Assembly: GCA_015075585.1 (NCBI GenBank)
Contig: JABTUB010000002.1
Coordinates: 372,001-436,000 of the forward strand
Source of the DNA: Chloracidobacterium sp.
Lineage (GTDB): Bacteria; Acidobacteriota; Blastocatellia; Pyrinomonadales; Pyrinomonadaceae
DNA: 64,000 nucleotides
Reading direction: 5' to 3'
In this document: piece after piece, positions 54,701 through 61,146 of the stretch
Layout of the letters: each line of letters opens with the position of its first letter
Numbering within the stretch: the stretch's first letter is position 1
Program-made: the position numbers and the translations under genes
Notes under the pieces: generated by a model
Databases searched by the model: none
Told to the model about the DNA's origin: nothing
Seen by the model: the letters and a program-made list of their open reading frames with translations, nothing else

Positions 54701-55641
54701 AGTACCTGCCCGACGATTTTCGCATGGAGATGCGCAGTACGTTTGGTGACACGATCGACCCGTACTTCGATGATATCTACAAGAAGGCGTATAGCCTTCG
54801 CGATCAATGGCTCAAAGACCTGCGGGATGAAGCGGCCAAAGGCCGGATAGAGCGCAAGTACAACGACGGGAACGAACTGTCGCAGGAAGAGATAGATGAA
54901 ATAATCCGGACTGAGAAGGCTCAGGCGAGAAAACGCAATGTGATCGAGGGCCTGCATGAGGTAGATGCCCTCAACGGCCGGAAGAACGATCTCATGGAGT
55001 ACGTCGAGATGGTGACGCAGTATGAACATGTGCGTCAAGCGGCGGAAATGATACTTGCGAAGAAGTCCATACCTGAGATCAAAGCGGCGCTTGCCAAGGA
55101 AGGCTTCACAAGGGGTAGTTCGCAACGCAAGGCGATCCGCGACGCAAACACCGCAATAACGGAAGCGAAGAACGAGCAAAGGGCCGCGAACGAGAGGGCA
55201 TCTGCCGAGATACGTGAAGCGGACGTGCGATTAAAAGAGTTGGAAGGCGAGCTGTGGGAGCGCCGCCAAGCGGTCAAGGCGGAACAACGTGCCATAAGAG
55301 ACCAGATAGCGCGCTTAACCAAGGGTGAGCTGGCGTATTATGCGAAGATGGCGTACGACGCTACGAATGCGACGCGCACGATGATGGCAAGCCTCGACAT
55401 GAGTGCGGCTCTGCGACAAGGCGGCTATTTTACGCTCGCTCGGCCCGAAGCCATGGGCAAAGCGTTCGCGGACATGTTCAAATCCGTTACCGAGAAAGGA
55501 TACGGCGCGGCGATAACCGAAATCGAGAATCATCCCCTGTTCCGCATGATGCAGCGGGCGGGCGTGGATTTTGCGGTTGCGGGCCGCGATGACGAGTCAT
55601 CCTTAACGGGCGGCGAAGAGATGTTCCGAGGCGAAGTTTAG
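42790..55641 (+). CDS. giant polyvalent protein of a phage or conjugative element, truncated at both ends
   Basis: The open frame has 4283 residues and lacks its natural start and end. Parts in order: a RelA/SpoT-like piece (1-110); a linker; an N6-adenine methyltransferase (LEPGMGIGLFPV near 573, IGNPPFS near 637), preceded by the helix NLNAIELAKKIE...FVGWGASE; an SF2 helicase (HAVGAGKT near 1361, DEAH near 1534, GRILRHGNQN near 1897); a TRFKRWFGDWE module (2311); an ART-like domain (VVYRGD, 2513; IGNRGSF); a MuF-C-like domain (2781); a second ART-like domain (WHVSPHKFDKF, 2929); two zincins (HEIYH 3194; HEVFH 3507); coiled coils (3716-4180); and the start of an LPD38-like domain. Such proteins enter the host with phage or plasmid DNA and protect it (compare DarB of phage P1). 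The two Asp/Gly/Arg/Ser-rich linkers overlap nested ORFs in another frame. Expression here is doubtful. Confidence 0.85.
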   Translation: MLQIIREEGVEIIKIDTDKMMEPGQWGWRPFAVDMRMPNGQLVEFYSSFTEMIDAQDTTSETHPIDNHKLFEKWRNVSESEKTNNPEYQKDVDASYAVYQEAWEAGLKRAGYKDDAAASASFAKAVASLGSVTRTKSSSSSSAEGTPSDQTPSEDRRIDGNLAPSNITNADESRRPLPTEKGNLSTDRSSKNISSPDDIIPQEGDTKPTQTQPRSGRDLVRASLDRVRREKAAADAAKKQKDNDDFGDLDDLLGVNQKSAIEPEEQPFFQSKYEKFKPALEKAFGSVGEGTPNERVDAFINKLNERYPIDALEQLEPYLVRFVEDYILTATPNMSENNDVEATDDFRRKQTDEDGQGRDAGEGSEDVRGTDGGRHTEQGGPRESERRNGDAVSDGERSDQSDRDGADIPHVSRTDTETHGTQQSSDADSDRASDGVSEGRRERRRDYLAPEGSLTREGSWRQAAENNLNAIELAKKIESEDRAATPEEQAILAKFVGWGASELANNAFREPTAWGMSPEWKKIAERMREVMTPEEIQTARRSTQYAHYTSEQVIRGIWSALNRFGFQQGTILEPGMGIGLFPVAAPKVTAENSSYTGVEMDAMTARIAKLLLPDQTVLPTDFTKQRIPANHFDVAIGNPPFSKTVVYADRKYSKLKLRLHDYFFAKSLDSVRPGGLLAFVTSNGTMDKKNNAARAYLAESADLLGAIRLPQTAFKQNAGTEVVTDVLFFRKRMAGEEPSGVKWLGLAEVTAKNEWGADVTGLINEYFVDHPEMVLGEHSFTGSMYASDSYTVVPKEGDIEAQFLEAVDNLPKAVFAKQAQAADTATKAAERDWSITAKKEGSLYIHDDGRLMIVDGGSGIELSATKKIPASHLKMLKDYVALRNALKQAQYDQLHAEDDPAIKIAEAKADIEKQLAESGGTKERAIERFGRMNDLDLMRTITQHAMKIGASPKQYATALSDVLGRDYITMWPVENELSAWEVSLAALNKEYDAFVKKHGNILEFTEREVTKSDEDGNLTTNVIRTFKKDNILRNDIESALVKALERVTDDGTIEKGAPLLGRQIKPPAPPKIENLNDALMVSLDTLGHLNLDHVAELVRPIQEMTREDVIAALGDAIYEEPGGGGRYVMADEYLSGNVREKLELAEAAASDKRFRRNVEALRKVQPLPLAAEKISIQLGATWVPAEHVSEFAKQVLGLKGETLQRRGQHGSAVYFDPATNRWTVPEAHGSGARNARSATAEYGTEHRSPAEILEAALNDQSVTITSTDEHGKKYPNKDAIAAVRAKIEKMNQAFRPWLFSDAARGKALVSLYNEKLNVMAPREFNGSHLTTPGLSVKFKLHPHVKRGIWRIIQTGNTYLAHAVGAGKTLQMIASAMEQKRLGLISKPMFVVPRHMLQQFSSEFLQAYPLANIMVADEESFHTDNRRQFVARAALNDLDGIIITHSAFGLLRTRPESSSSVLDELLADMHFELDRLTTGVTGDGKRVGDSMQDTRTIKQIEQRIEAIEQKFFGRMNASRDNVVDFEDLGVDFLYVDEAHEFRKLDFVTNQTNIKGIDPQGSMRALDLMVKSRWLDQQRPGRSLVMASGTPITNTMAELYTIQRFFDPHGLAANTLSHFDAWAKEFGQIEENVEPNAAGGYRLVKRFSKFVNTGILMQHVRSFMDVITLGQLQGLIKIPSIRTNTEGKAAPQVVITERYPELEAYLKGPLSDRITASEAWKPSPSEPNNPDPMIAIIADGQLAAFDMRFIYPSLPSNPASKLNRLADGIIDSYHAYNDIEYTNPSTGEPYPIKGAAHIVFSYSGFGDQVAKNRGFNARQWLRKRLTEGGIPNNEIAFISDYKTTSAKAALFKEVREGKKKILIGSPKNMGTGVNAQLRLKTLHYGVAPWYPADIEQPHGRILRHGNQNPEVEVNWYAAKGTYDEAQWGMLARKSKAIEDAMTGKFDGDIEDVSESSQYAMASALASGDPRALRLAELRGVVEKYSRLEQAYHASQSGLRADLRDFNSGVSNNSISWNEQQLKRHEDAIAIAPSEKVDRENFTIQIGKKAFTPSEDVKVTDIGKTLQDAWRREVQRFTKEAVESRALQRGTVATVFGKHEVRASVWADGHSIKSDLAIYIGDVCISLTDLSVKPTDIDNVSSSGLITRIYNAFNGLGDAVKDRAAKIEKLKQQRAATEEALRKPFEFEDELNNARAELNQLGMEMAGVDLAIPPDTITADELKELADDYNLHDDKGDVDEPTLKSAVPLNDTSSEGSGLDANGNLMPEAAKGIAEERANIEKGAKADGTWLKAPNGDTSKLTPHQWIDSRTTRFKRWFGDWELGAKTTSIVTAARHTFTDLQDAARWAKTHITGTYRNKETGHRIIVSGNAISKYLSEKAVAQSSSMPYHLATLRVLPDLIRNAILIETHADASGNARVAEMQRYYAAVRIAGDLRRVELTVRAFKSGDTRHYSYEVTQIKTLGGSLAESVEANASNRTPSVTMATLLQGAKKNNGETFDTLASKAIDANGEPLVVYRGDVKANDGIFYTSSPAIAEGYTRSTFFRGGTEPQTTAAFLSLHNPLVIDAKGTRNDNIPVPWSEWKPKTFGNLPKSAVSVADAYDYAIKHGHDGLIVKNVIDTADPTERAKPSDVYAVKDQSQVKSAIGNRGSFSKSENSIVKQAGDGHPSTSGNWGKKQFNALVKTLKRVFPAHADTVVHEDAKALAKVLGQDPESVFFAQEWKERNETFNNDLDRLINGTIPNGHVFQMGNPTRILQSAGVPNLPIELAASLLKDKSRQKEHPFDLADVKNLPTAIQNPIAVFDSATMPGRKVILTELEHTDSKTGKVTNFVAALEINATNRRSIQVNDVRSVYPRESVKLLKSFGNDTERVFADKDKALKWLSKYESNSHKLTQPFEGTNKTLGQVIAEVKEKVKSHKNPPVDTTQMQAAWHVSPHKFDKFSTDFMGTGEGAQAYGWGLYFTTADEVKRHYEESLRGKVKGRAINGSGVDVTPSPGATYKVDLKPSEDEYLLWDKPLSEQSEKVKAALNNYVAPDMSPPNLLSAFLASDYAKQFPDTLDVKIARRIFKEQDPDDIRDWADKQKQKQGTAYHLLLGRNGSHLYHNISHRQGTDKAASEYLLSLGIRGIKYLDGSSRGKGEGDYNYVIFSDSDVEITGIDYLKTPDGTIFGATYIDPETGKRNIYINPENLNPETLLHEIYHPFDDAMAQAAKQGDAHAKAAITRLDEIADEGGYLKRVKENKAYANLNEEQARSEARVQMVGEYADKTITQDEGFISKLKRAINDAVKWIADKLGLSLKQFTPEQILNMSVEDINKASLQSAAKGEFGKGRSTEGVTMQAMPKDGNEDTSYIGSQGTYAKDSNITLKSALDAIDNNTVKQTTVADLRAMAYKTIDEILPDARVEVVNGNIKTNIAANELYRKALEEVRIKAGLTKRGARDAEDLFIGAFQDQKQTAAIQKVLTEKRDEAKSLGYSPAEIRSFDDLINALDESAKAHNGTAVVYVMDEALAHEVFHRADYLGSMKGLMERHTPTSARILDGHDVTQILTRQKFAKLATYRQLSGKEAMRDAWIRSEVPPLLLETSEAELAKMGITPEMRDDYLLKWFQGYVAKNGIQSLDNFETEELDVKRFIDQLRHDTDTGPEKGSEPPVVRNGPTSGKNETDTNRQSQPRTTATADGGGSAPSPGRNEGRSDRSDRSGDTGRANVKLRSLPQTMRAAGIYAIDEAYEVFSDKAATEEAERLLNDLGLERSVNLLRNIPANAMDAQHAILSFMLTRTLQTHADQIAATNPAEAQRAFDLSLELAREHGQRATQAGRFTRIASVIGPTTEHLIYAVQGIVESQLQRQFTYNDYQEWQGAGNRLETAVAALTEARRKIRNQQAEIRRLRIPRQITAREAENRKRAAEALDARYGDKIAELQAALQQQYAAPTITKPATDASDVTLKSGIDEDFPTDDFAQVGAMFLTKGLAQEDEYLPDDFRMEMRSTFGDTIDPYFDDIYKKAYSLRDQWLKDLRDEAAKGRIERKYNDGNELSQEEIDEIIRTEKAQARKRNVIEGLHEVDALNGRKNDLMEYVEMVTQYEHVRQAAEMILAKKSIPEIKAALAKEGFTRGSSQRKAIRDANTAITEAKNEQRAANERASAEIREADVRLKELEGELWERRQAVKAEQRAIRDQIARLTKGELAYYAKMAYDATNATRTMMASLDMSAALRQGGYFTLARPEAMGKAFADMFKSVTEKGYGAAITEIENHPLFRMMQRAGVDFAVAGRDDESSLTGGEEMFRGEV
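43820..44134 (+). CDS. nested 104-residue ORF in the +1 frame of the giant gene
   Basis: It starts with ATG preceded by AGAGG at six bases. The product (MILDENKLTKMVKVAMQEK, APKMYAELTADGTLNK, ARERANAAMETLYQMENEA) has the composition of a real helical protein, whereas the giant frame over the same bases is a low-complexity Gly/Asp/Arg/Ser string. Small proteins of the form APK-x-Y-x-x-L-x-x-x-G-x-L are found next to the methyltransferase/helicase genes of mobile elements, as far as I recall. It ends just before the methyltransferase part. The function is unknown. Confidence 0.6.
   Translation: MILDENKLTKMVKVAMQEKAPKMYAELTADGTLNKVARERANAAMETLYQMENEATNQTATGPISHTFLERIQKHTELNNQATRTAIEQATEFPREDESDDETI
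53660..53902 (+). CDS. second nested ORF (80 residues) in the +1 frame of the giant gene
   Basis: The ATG follows GAGGA at five bases. The product (MSNDSLTNFDTTQTQGQ, AMARLAARMKPILTGN, RLTAEAVRQVQDEMRAEA) looks like a basic helical protein, while the giant frame here is a low-complexity Ser/Gly/Asp/Arg linker between the second zincin and the coiled-coil region. It lies in the same relative frame as the other nested ORF. I do not recognise the family. Confidence 0.5.
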   Translation: MSNDSLTNFDTTQTQGQKKAQNRPLSAMARLAARMKPILTGNHSPERQRRLTAEAVRQVQDEMRAEATEVTEAATPDEQM

Positions 55642-56098
55642 CAGATAAGAGAATCGCCGCAACTCACAACTTCATTGTCGGTCAAAAGCCGATAGGTGAA
55701 GTTTAGCAGATAAGAGAATCGCCGCAACTCACAACAGTCATCAACCAAAGCACGGTCGAAATCGAGTTTAGCAGATAAGAGAATCGCCGCAACTCACAAC
55801 AACTGCGCGATGCGGGCGTTAAGGTCAGTGAGTTTAGCAGATAAGAGAATCGCCGCAACTCACACCTCAGTTGTAGTTGTGGTTGTAGTCATTGTGAGTT
55901 TAGCAGATAAGAGAATCGCCGCAACTCACAACTCTTGTTCTGTTTCTTTAATATATTCATAAGTTTAGCAGATAAGAGAATCGCCGCAACTCACAACCAG
56001 GTCAACAAAGTTGACGCTGAGACCGGAAGTTTAGCAGATAAGAGAATCGCCGCAACTCACAACCAAGATACTGAGCGGCATCGGCGGCGGCAGTTTAG
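55635..56098. CRISPR. CRISPR array, right block: 7 full repeats and 7 bp of an eighth
   Basis: Repeats start at 55635, 55700, 55765, 55831, 55897, 55962 and 56028, with spacers of 28-30 bp. The fourth copy has one substitution near its end (CACAAC to CACACC at 55865). The spacer after it is a low-complexity TTGTAGTTGTGG-type string. The eighth copy is cut after AGTTTAG (56092-56098) by the IS256-family element. The repeat is the same as in the left block, so both blocks were one array. Confidence 0.96.
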
Positions 56099-56128
56099 GA
56101 GGGTGTAAATAATTTTGTGTAAATGGTC
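56099..56128 (+). repeat. left terminal inverted repeat of the IS256-family element
   Basis: It begins GAGGGTGTAAAT and ends TTTGTGTAAATGGTC. It pairs imperfectly with 57474-57503 (20 of 30 positions), best in the inner TTTGTGTAAATG. Confidence 0.75.
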
Positions 56129-56169
56129 ATTAACGGTCGAATGGGATAAGGTTCGGCGAGGGAGGAAAG

Positions 56170-57384
56170 ATGACCATAGACAACGAGCTGATTGACAATT
56201 TATTGAAGGACTATAAGAAGCCGGAGGATCTGATCGGGGAGGACGGATTGCTGAAGCAGTTGACGAAGCGGCTGCTGGAGCGAGCGATGGCGGCAGAGCT
56301 GACCGAGCACGTGGGATACGAAAAGCATGAGGCGTCGGGCAGAGGCAGCGGCAATTCGCGCAACGGGACATCGAGAAAGACGCTGAAAGGCAACTTTGGC
56401 ACAGTACCGATCGAGGTGCCGCGTGACCGGGCGGGGACGTTCGAGCCGCAGATCGTCGGCAAGCATCAGACGCGATTCACGGGTTTTGACGAGAAGATCA
56501 TATCGCTTTACGCACGTGGGATGTCGACCCGCGAGATACAGCAGCACATCGAAGAGATCTACCAGGTGGAAGTCTCGCCGACGCTTGTTTCGACAGTCAC
56601 CGATGCGGTCATTGATGAAGTAAAAGCGTGGCAGAACCGGCAGCTTGACGAGGTCTACCCGATCCTTTACCTGGACGCTCTTCAGTTCAAGGTTCGAGAC
56701 CAGGGCCACGTTCGAAACAAGGCCGTTTATCTGGCGATCGGTGTCAACATGGACGGATTGAAGGAAGTGCTGGGCATGTGGATAGCTCAGAGTGAGGGGG
56801 CAAAGTTCTGGCTTTCGGTCGTCACCGAACTCAAGAACCGCGGCGTTAATGACATCATTATCGCCTGTGTTGACGGGCTCAAAGGCTTTCCCGAAGCGAT
56901 CGAGACCGTGTTTCCGAAAGCTGAGGTACAGTTGTGCATCGTCCACATGGTACGCCATTCGCTCAATTACGTCGGCTGGAAGGAGCGTAAAGAAGTGGCC
57001 CGGGACCTTAAAACGATCTATAGCTCGGCGACTGACGCAGAGGCCGAACAGCGGCTCGACGAATTTGCCGACAAGTGGGATGCCCGCTTTCCGACGATCT
57101 CTCGAAGCTGGCGCTCGAACTGGACCCGCATAATCCCATTTTTTGCCTATCCGCCGGAGATCAGACGCGTGATCTATACGACCAACGCCATCGAGTCGCT
57201 CAATATGACGCTTCGCAAAGTGACAAAGGCCCGCGGATCATTTCCAAATGACGAGGCCGTGCAAAAACTGCTCTATCTCGCTCTGCGAAATATCACAAAA
57301 AAATGGACCATGCCGATCCGCGATTGGAAGGCCGCCCTCAGCCGGTTCGCTATCGTCTACGAAGACCGGCTGCCACAGAGTTGA
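56170..57384 (+). CDS. IS256-family transposase
   Basis: The protein has 404 residues of the IS256 (mutator-like, DDE) family. The N-terminal region has [28 protein letters not shown]. Catalytic segments are [15 protein letters not shown] (first Asp), [17 protein letters not shown] (second Asp) and [18 protein letters not shown] (Glu), with the family motif [13 protein letters not shown] between them. Length and motifs are complete, so the enzyme may be active. A ribosome site GGAGGAAAG lies six bases before the ATG. Confidence 0.96.
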   Translation: MTIDNELIDNLLKDYKKPEDLIGEDGLLKQLTKRLLERAMAAELTEHVGYEKHEASGRGSGNSRNGTSRKTLKGNFGTVPIEVPRDRAGTFEPQIVGKHQTRFTGFDEKIISLYARGMSTREIQQHIEEIYQVEVSPTLVSTVTDAVIDEVKAWQNRQLDEVYPILYLDALQFKVRDQGHVRNKAVYLAIGVNMDGLKEVLGMWIAQSEGAKFWLSVVTELKNRGVNDIIIACVDGLKGFPEAIETVFPKAEVQLCIVHMVRHSLNYVGWKERKEVARDLKTIYSSATDAEAEQRLDEFADKWDARFPTISRSWRSNWTRIIPFFAYPPEIRRVIYTTNAIESLNMTLRKVTKARGSFPNDEAVQKLLYLALRNITKKWTMPIRDWKAALSRFAIVYEDRLPQS

Positions 57385-57473
57385 CAAGATCGGGCTATGG
57401 AAACCGTGGAAAAATAAAAGACATTTTTCCACCGTTCCCACAGCCCCTGCTACTACTACTGAAAATGAAGGGA

Positions 57474-57503
57474 GATCATTTACACAAAGAACTTGACACT
57501 ACC
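57474..57503 (-). repeat. right terminal inverted repeat of the IS256-family element
   Basis: On the minus strand it begins GGTAGTGTCAAG and ends TTTGTGTAAATGATC, mirroring the left end. Confidence 0.75.
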
Positions 57504-57561
57504 TTTAACACCGGACTGCGGTCTTGTGTTTTAACGCGAAGCTTAGGGCTTGTGCTAAAGT

Positions 57562-59166
<1,605 letters not shown>

Positions 59167-59291
59167 ATTTCCGCAAAATCTAATGACAAACGCAGTTTAA
59201 CTGTGTTATTCTGCAAGAGCGGTGCCTTGCGGCACTGCCACTTTTTGCAGAGCAAACGGCCCTGTCCTTCCTCGACCCCGGCTACTGAACC

Positions 59292-61142
59292 ATGGAGAAA
59301 CTGAACGAGTACCTGTCGGCCCTTCTGTCATCGTGCAGCGACGAATTGCACCTCGAACCCGCACGCAACCCTTATCTGATCTCAGCCGATGTTTCGCGAG
59401 ACCTCAGCACTGTGCCGATCCTTTCGACACAGATCAGTATGATGGTCTTTCCGCTTATCCCGCCCAATGTGCGTGCAAAATTGCCGCACAGCAGCGAGGT
59501 CGAGTTCGTACATGCGAATAATCTGGGTAATTTTAACTTTGTCGTAAAAAAATCGCCCGCCGGCTTTAACGTAACGATCCGACCGACGATGGCTTCGGCG
59601 ACCGATCCGGGAACAAACTCGGCGGCTTCCGCGCGCCACTCATTCGGCGGCGATGTTGAGGTAAGCGTAACTGCGGGTTCACCTTCCCCCGATGCCGTTT
59701 CGACGCCGACCTATGAATTCGAAAGCTCATCCGCTGCCTACGAATACACCGAATCGGTTGCGGCCCCGACAGCCTCGCTGGAGGATATGCTGAACAGCCA
59801 GCCGATGCCTGCCGCCGAGTACGACCCTTCGGCGGATGTCGAGATAGTATCCGCAAATGACCCGTCATTCGAGACCGTATTCTCGGATACATCAACCTAT
59901 GAACCGCCGGGCCGCCGTGATGATTACGCCGAGCCGGGATACGATGCCCCGATGTTCCCCGCGGCCGACCTCGGAACTGAAATGCCGATCGATAACGCGG
60001 CATCAGAGCCGTGGCCGCCGTCATATGCGCCGGCCGAGACCGCACCGGTCGTCGAACTTTCGATGCAGGAACGTATGGACGCTCTCTTCCGTCAAATGGC
60101 AGAAGCGGGCGCGTCGGACCTGCACCTTTCGGTCTCGATGCCGCCGATGATCCGCAAGGACGGTAAAATGTGCGCGATCAATGAAAACGAAGCGGTGATC
60201 ACACCCGAGACAATGCGGGCACTGTTAACCTCGATAATGCCGGACAAGAACCGAGAAGAATTCGAGGCAAGGCATGATACGGATTTTGCTTACGAGATCG
60301 TCGGCCTCGCCCGCTTCCGCTGTAATGTGTTCATGGATCGGAAGGGTATGGGTGCCGTTTTTCGCATCATCCCCAGCAAGATATTGACCGCCGAGCAGCT
60401 CGGGCTGTCAAAAGCGATAATGGACCTTTGTGCTTTGTCCAAGGGCCTCGTCGTCGTAACAGGGCCGACCGGTTCGGGCAAATCAACAACGCTGTGTGCA
60501 ATGGTCGATTCGATCAATAAGACACGCGAAGACCACATAATCACGATCGAAGACCCGATCGAATTTGTACACGAAAATCAGAAATGCCTTGTTAACCAGC
60601 GCGAGGTGCACAATCACACCGATTCGTTCAAGGATGCTCTTCGGGCCGCATTGCGCGAAGACCCGGACATCCTGCTCGTCGGTGAAATGCGTGACCTCGA
60701 GACGATCTCGATCGCCATCGAAACAGCCGAGACAGGCCACTTGGTCTTCGGTACGCTGCACACGACAACCGCCGCATCGACGGTTGACCGCATCATCGAT
60801 CAATTCCCTGCGGACAGGCAGCAGCAGATACGCGTAATGTTGTCCGAATCTCTAAAAGGTGTGATAGCCCAGACACTGCTGCCAAAGAAAGGAGGCGGCC
60901 GCGTGGCTGCACTCGAAGTCCTGATCGTAACGCCTGCTATCTCGAACCTGATCCGCGAAGGCAAGACGTTCCAGATACCGTCGGCAATGCAGACCGGCAA
61001 GAATCACGGAATGGTGATGCTTAACGACGCCCTCTTCGAGCATGTAAAGAACGGCCTCGTCGAGCCGCGTGATGCGTACATTAAGGCGGTTGACAAAACA
61101 GGATTCGAGACACTGCTGCAACGCGGCGGTTTCTCGCTATAA
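59292..61142 (+). CDS. pilT: PilT-like twitching motility ATPase with a second N-terminal domain
   Basis: The protein has 616 residues. From about 258 it is a normal PilT/PilU retraction ATPase: ASDLHLSVSMPPMIRKDG, Walker A GPTGSGKST (near 393), ITIEDPIEFVH, the Asp box ALREDPDILLVGEMRD, the His box GHLVFGTLHT and MLSESLKGVIAQTLLP. The usual length is about 350-370, so about 250 residues are extra. The first about 100 (SDELHLEPARNPYLIS, FVVKKSPAGFNVTIRP) look like a degenerate copy of the PilT N-terminal PAS-like domain; about 150 residues of Pro/Ser/Ala-rich acidic linker follow. It drives pilus retraction at the inner membrane; no pilus structural gene is nearby. Confidence 0.9.
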   Translation: MEKLNEYLSALLSSCSDELHLEPARNPYLISADVSRDLSTVPILSTQISMMVFPLIPPNVRAKLPHSSEVEFVHANNLGNFNFVVKKSPAGFNVTIRPTMASATDPGTNSAASARHSFGGDVEVSVTAGSPSPDAVSTPTYEFESSSAAYEYTESVAAPTASLEDMLNSQPMPAAEYDPSADVEIVSANDPSFETVFSDTSTYEPPGRRDDYAEPGYDAPMFPAADLGTEMPIDNAASEPWPPSYAPAETAPVVELSMQERMDALFRQMAEAGASDLHLSVSMPPMIRKDGKMCAINENEAVITPETMRALLTSIMPDKNREEFEARHDTDFAYEIVGLARFRCNVFMDRKGMGAVFRIIPSKILTAEQLGLSKAIMDLCALSKGLVVVTGPTGSGKSTTLCAMVDSINKTREDHIITIEDPIEFVHENQKCLVNQREVHNHTDSFKDALRAALREDPDILLVGEMRDLETISIAIETAETGHLVFGTLHTTTAASTVDRIIDQFPADRQQQIRVMLSESLKGVIAQTLLPKKGGGRVAALEVLIVTPAISNLIREGKTFQIPSAMQTGKNHGMVMLNDALFEHVKNGLVEPRDAYIKAVDKTGFETLLQRGGFSL

Positions 61143-61146
61143 CGGA

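Larger units (their letters stand above)
42747..55634 (+). other. 12,888-bp mobile-element gene fragment occupying a spacer position
   Basis: The segment starts at the base after repeat 42 and ends at the base before the next perfect repeat. Its single long frame is open at both borders: upstream codons from 42748 read RFRAGINSFEDIPK in frame with the first ATG, and at the right end the stop codon TAG comes from the repeat itself. The 30 bp at the two ends differ from each other, so this is not a simple single-crossover insertion, which would duplicate a spacer. It behaves as if two spacers taken from one target gene had been joined by the target DNA between them. An assembly join through spacer-protospacer identity is equally compatible. 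Confidence 0.85.
56099..57503 (+). mobile_element. IS256-family insertion sequence in a CRISPR repeat
   Basis: The element of about 1405 bp has terminal inverted repeats (56099-56128 and 57474-57503) that share GTGT-x-AA and TTTGTGTAAATG. It carries one transposase gene. The left end lies after the seventh base of a CRISPR repeat; the right end is not followed by the rest of the repeat and no 8-9-bp target duplication was found (left flank GCAGTTTAG, right flank TTTAACACC). A deletion next to the element, or recombination between copies, is likely. The right end carries an outward TTGACA (57493-57498), a possible -35 box towards the mutase gene. Confidence 0.88.

Noticed and set aside
42747..55634. 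Simple single-crossover integration of a circular element at a spacer
   Set aside because: That would leave the same spacer at both borders. The first and last 30 bp are different, and the gene is truncated at both ends.
42747..55634. Further matches between the other spacers and the giant fragment
   Set aside because: I compared the translated spacers with the giant protein by eye and found none. This is not an exhaustive nucleotide search.
56090..57512. 8-9-bp target-site duplication of the IS256-family element
   Set aside because: The flanks GCAGTTTAG and TTTAACACC do not match in any shift I tried.
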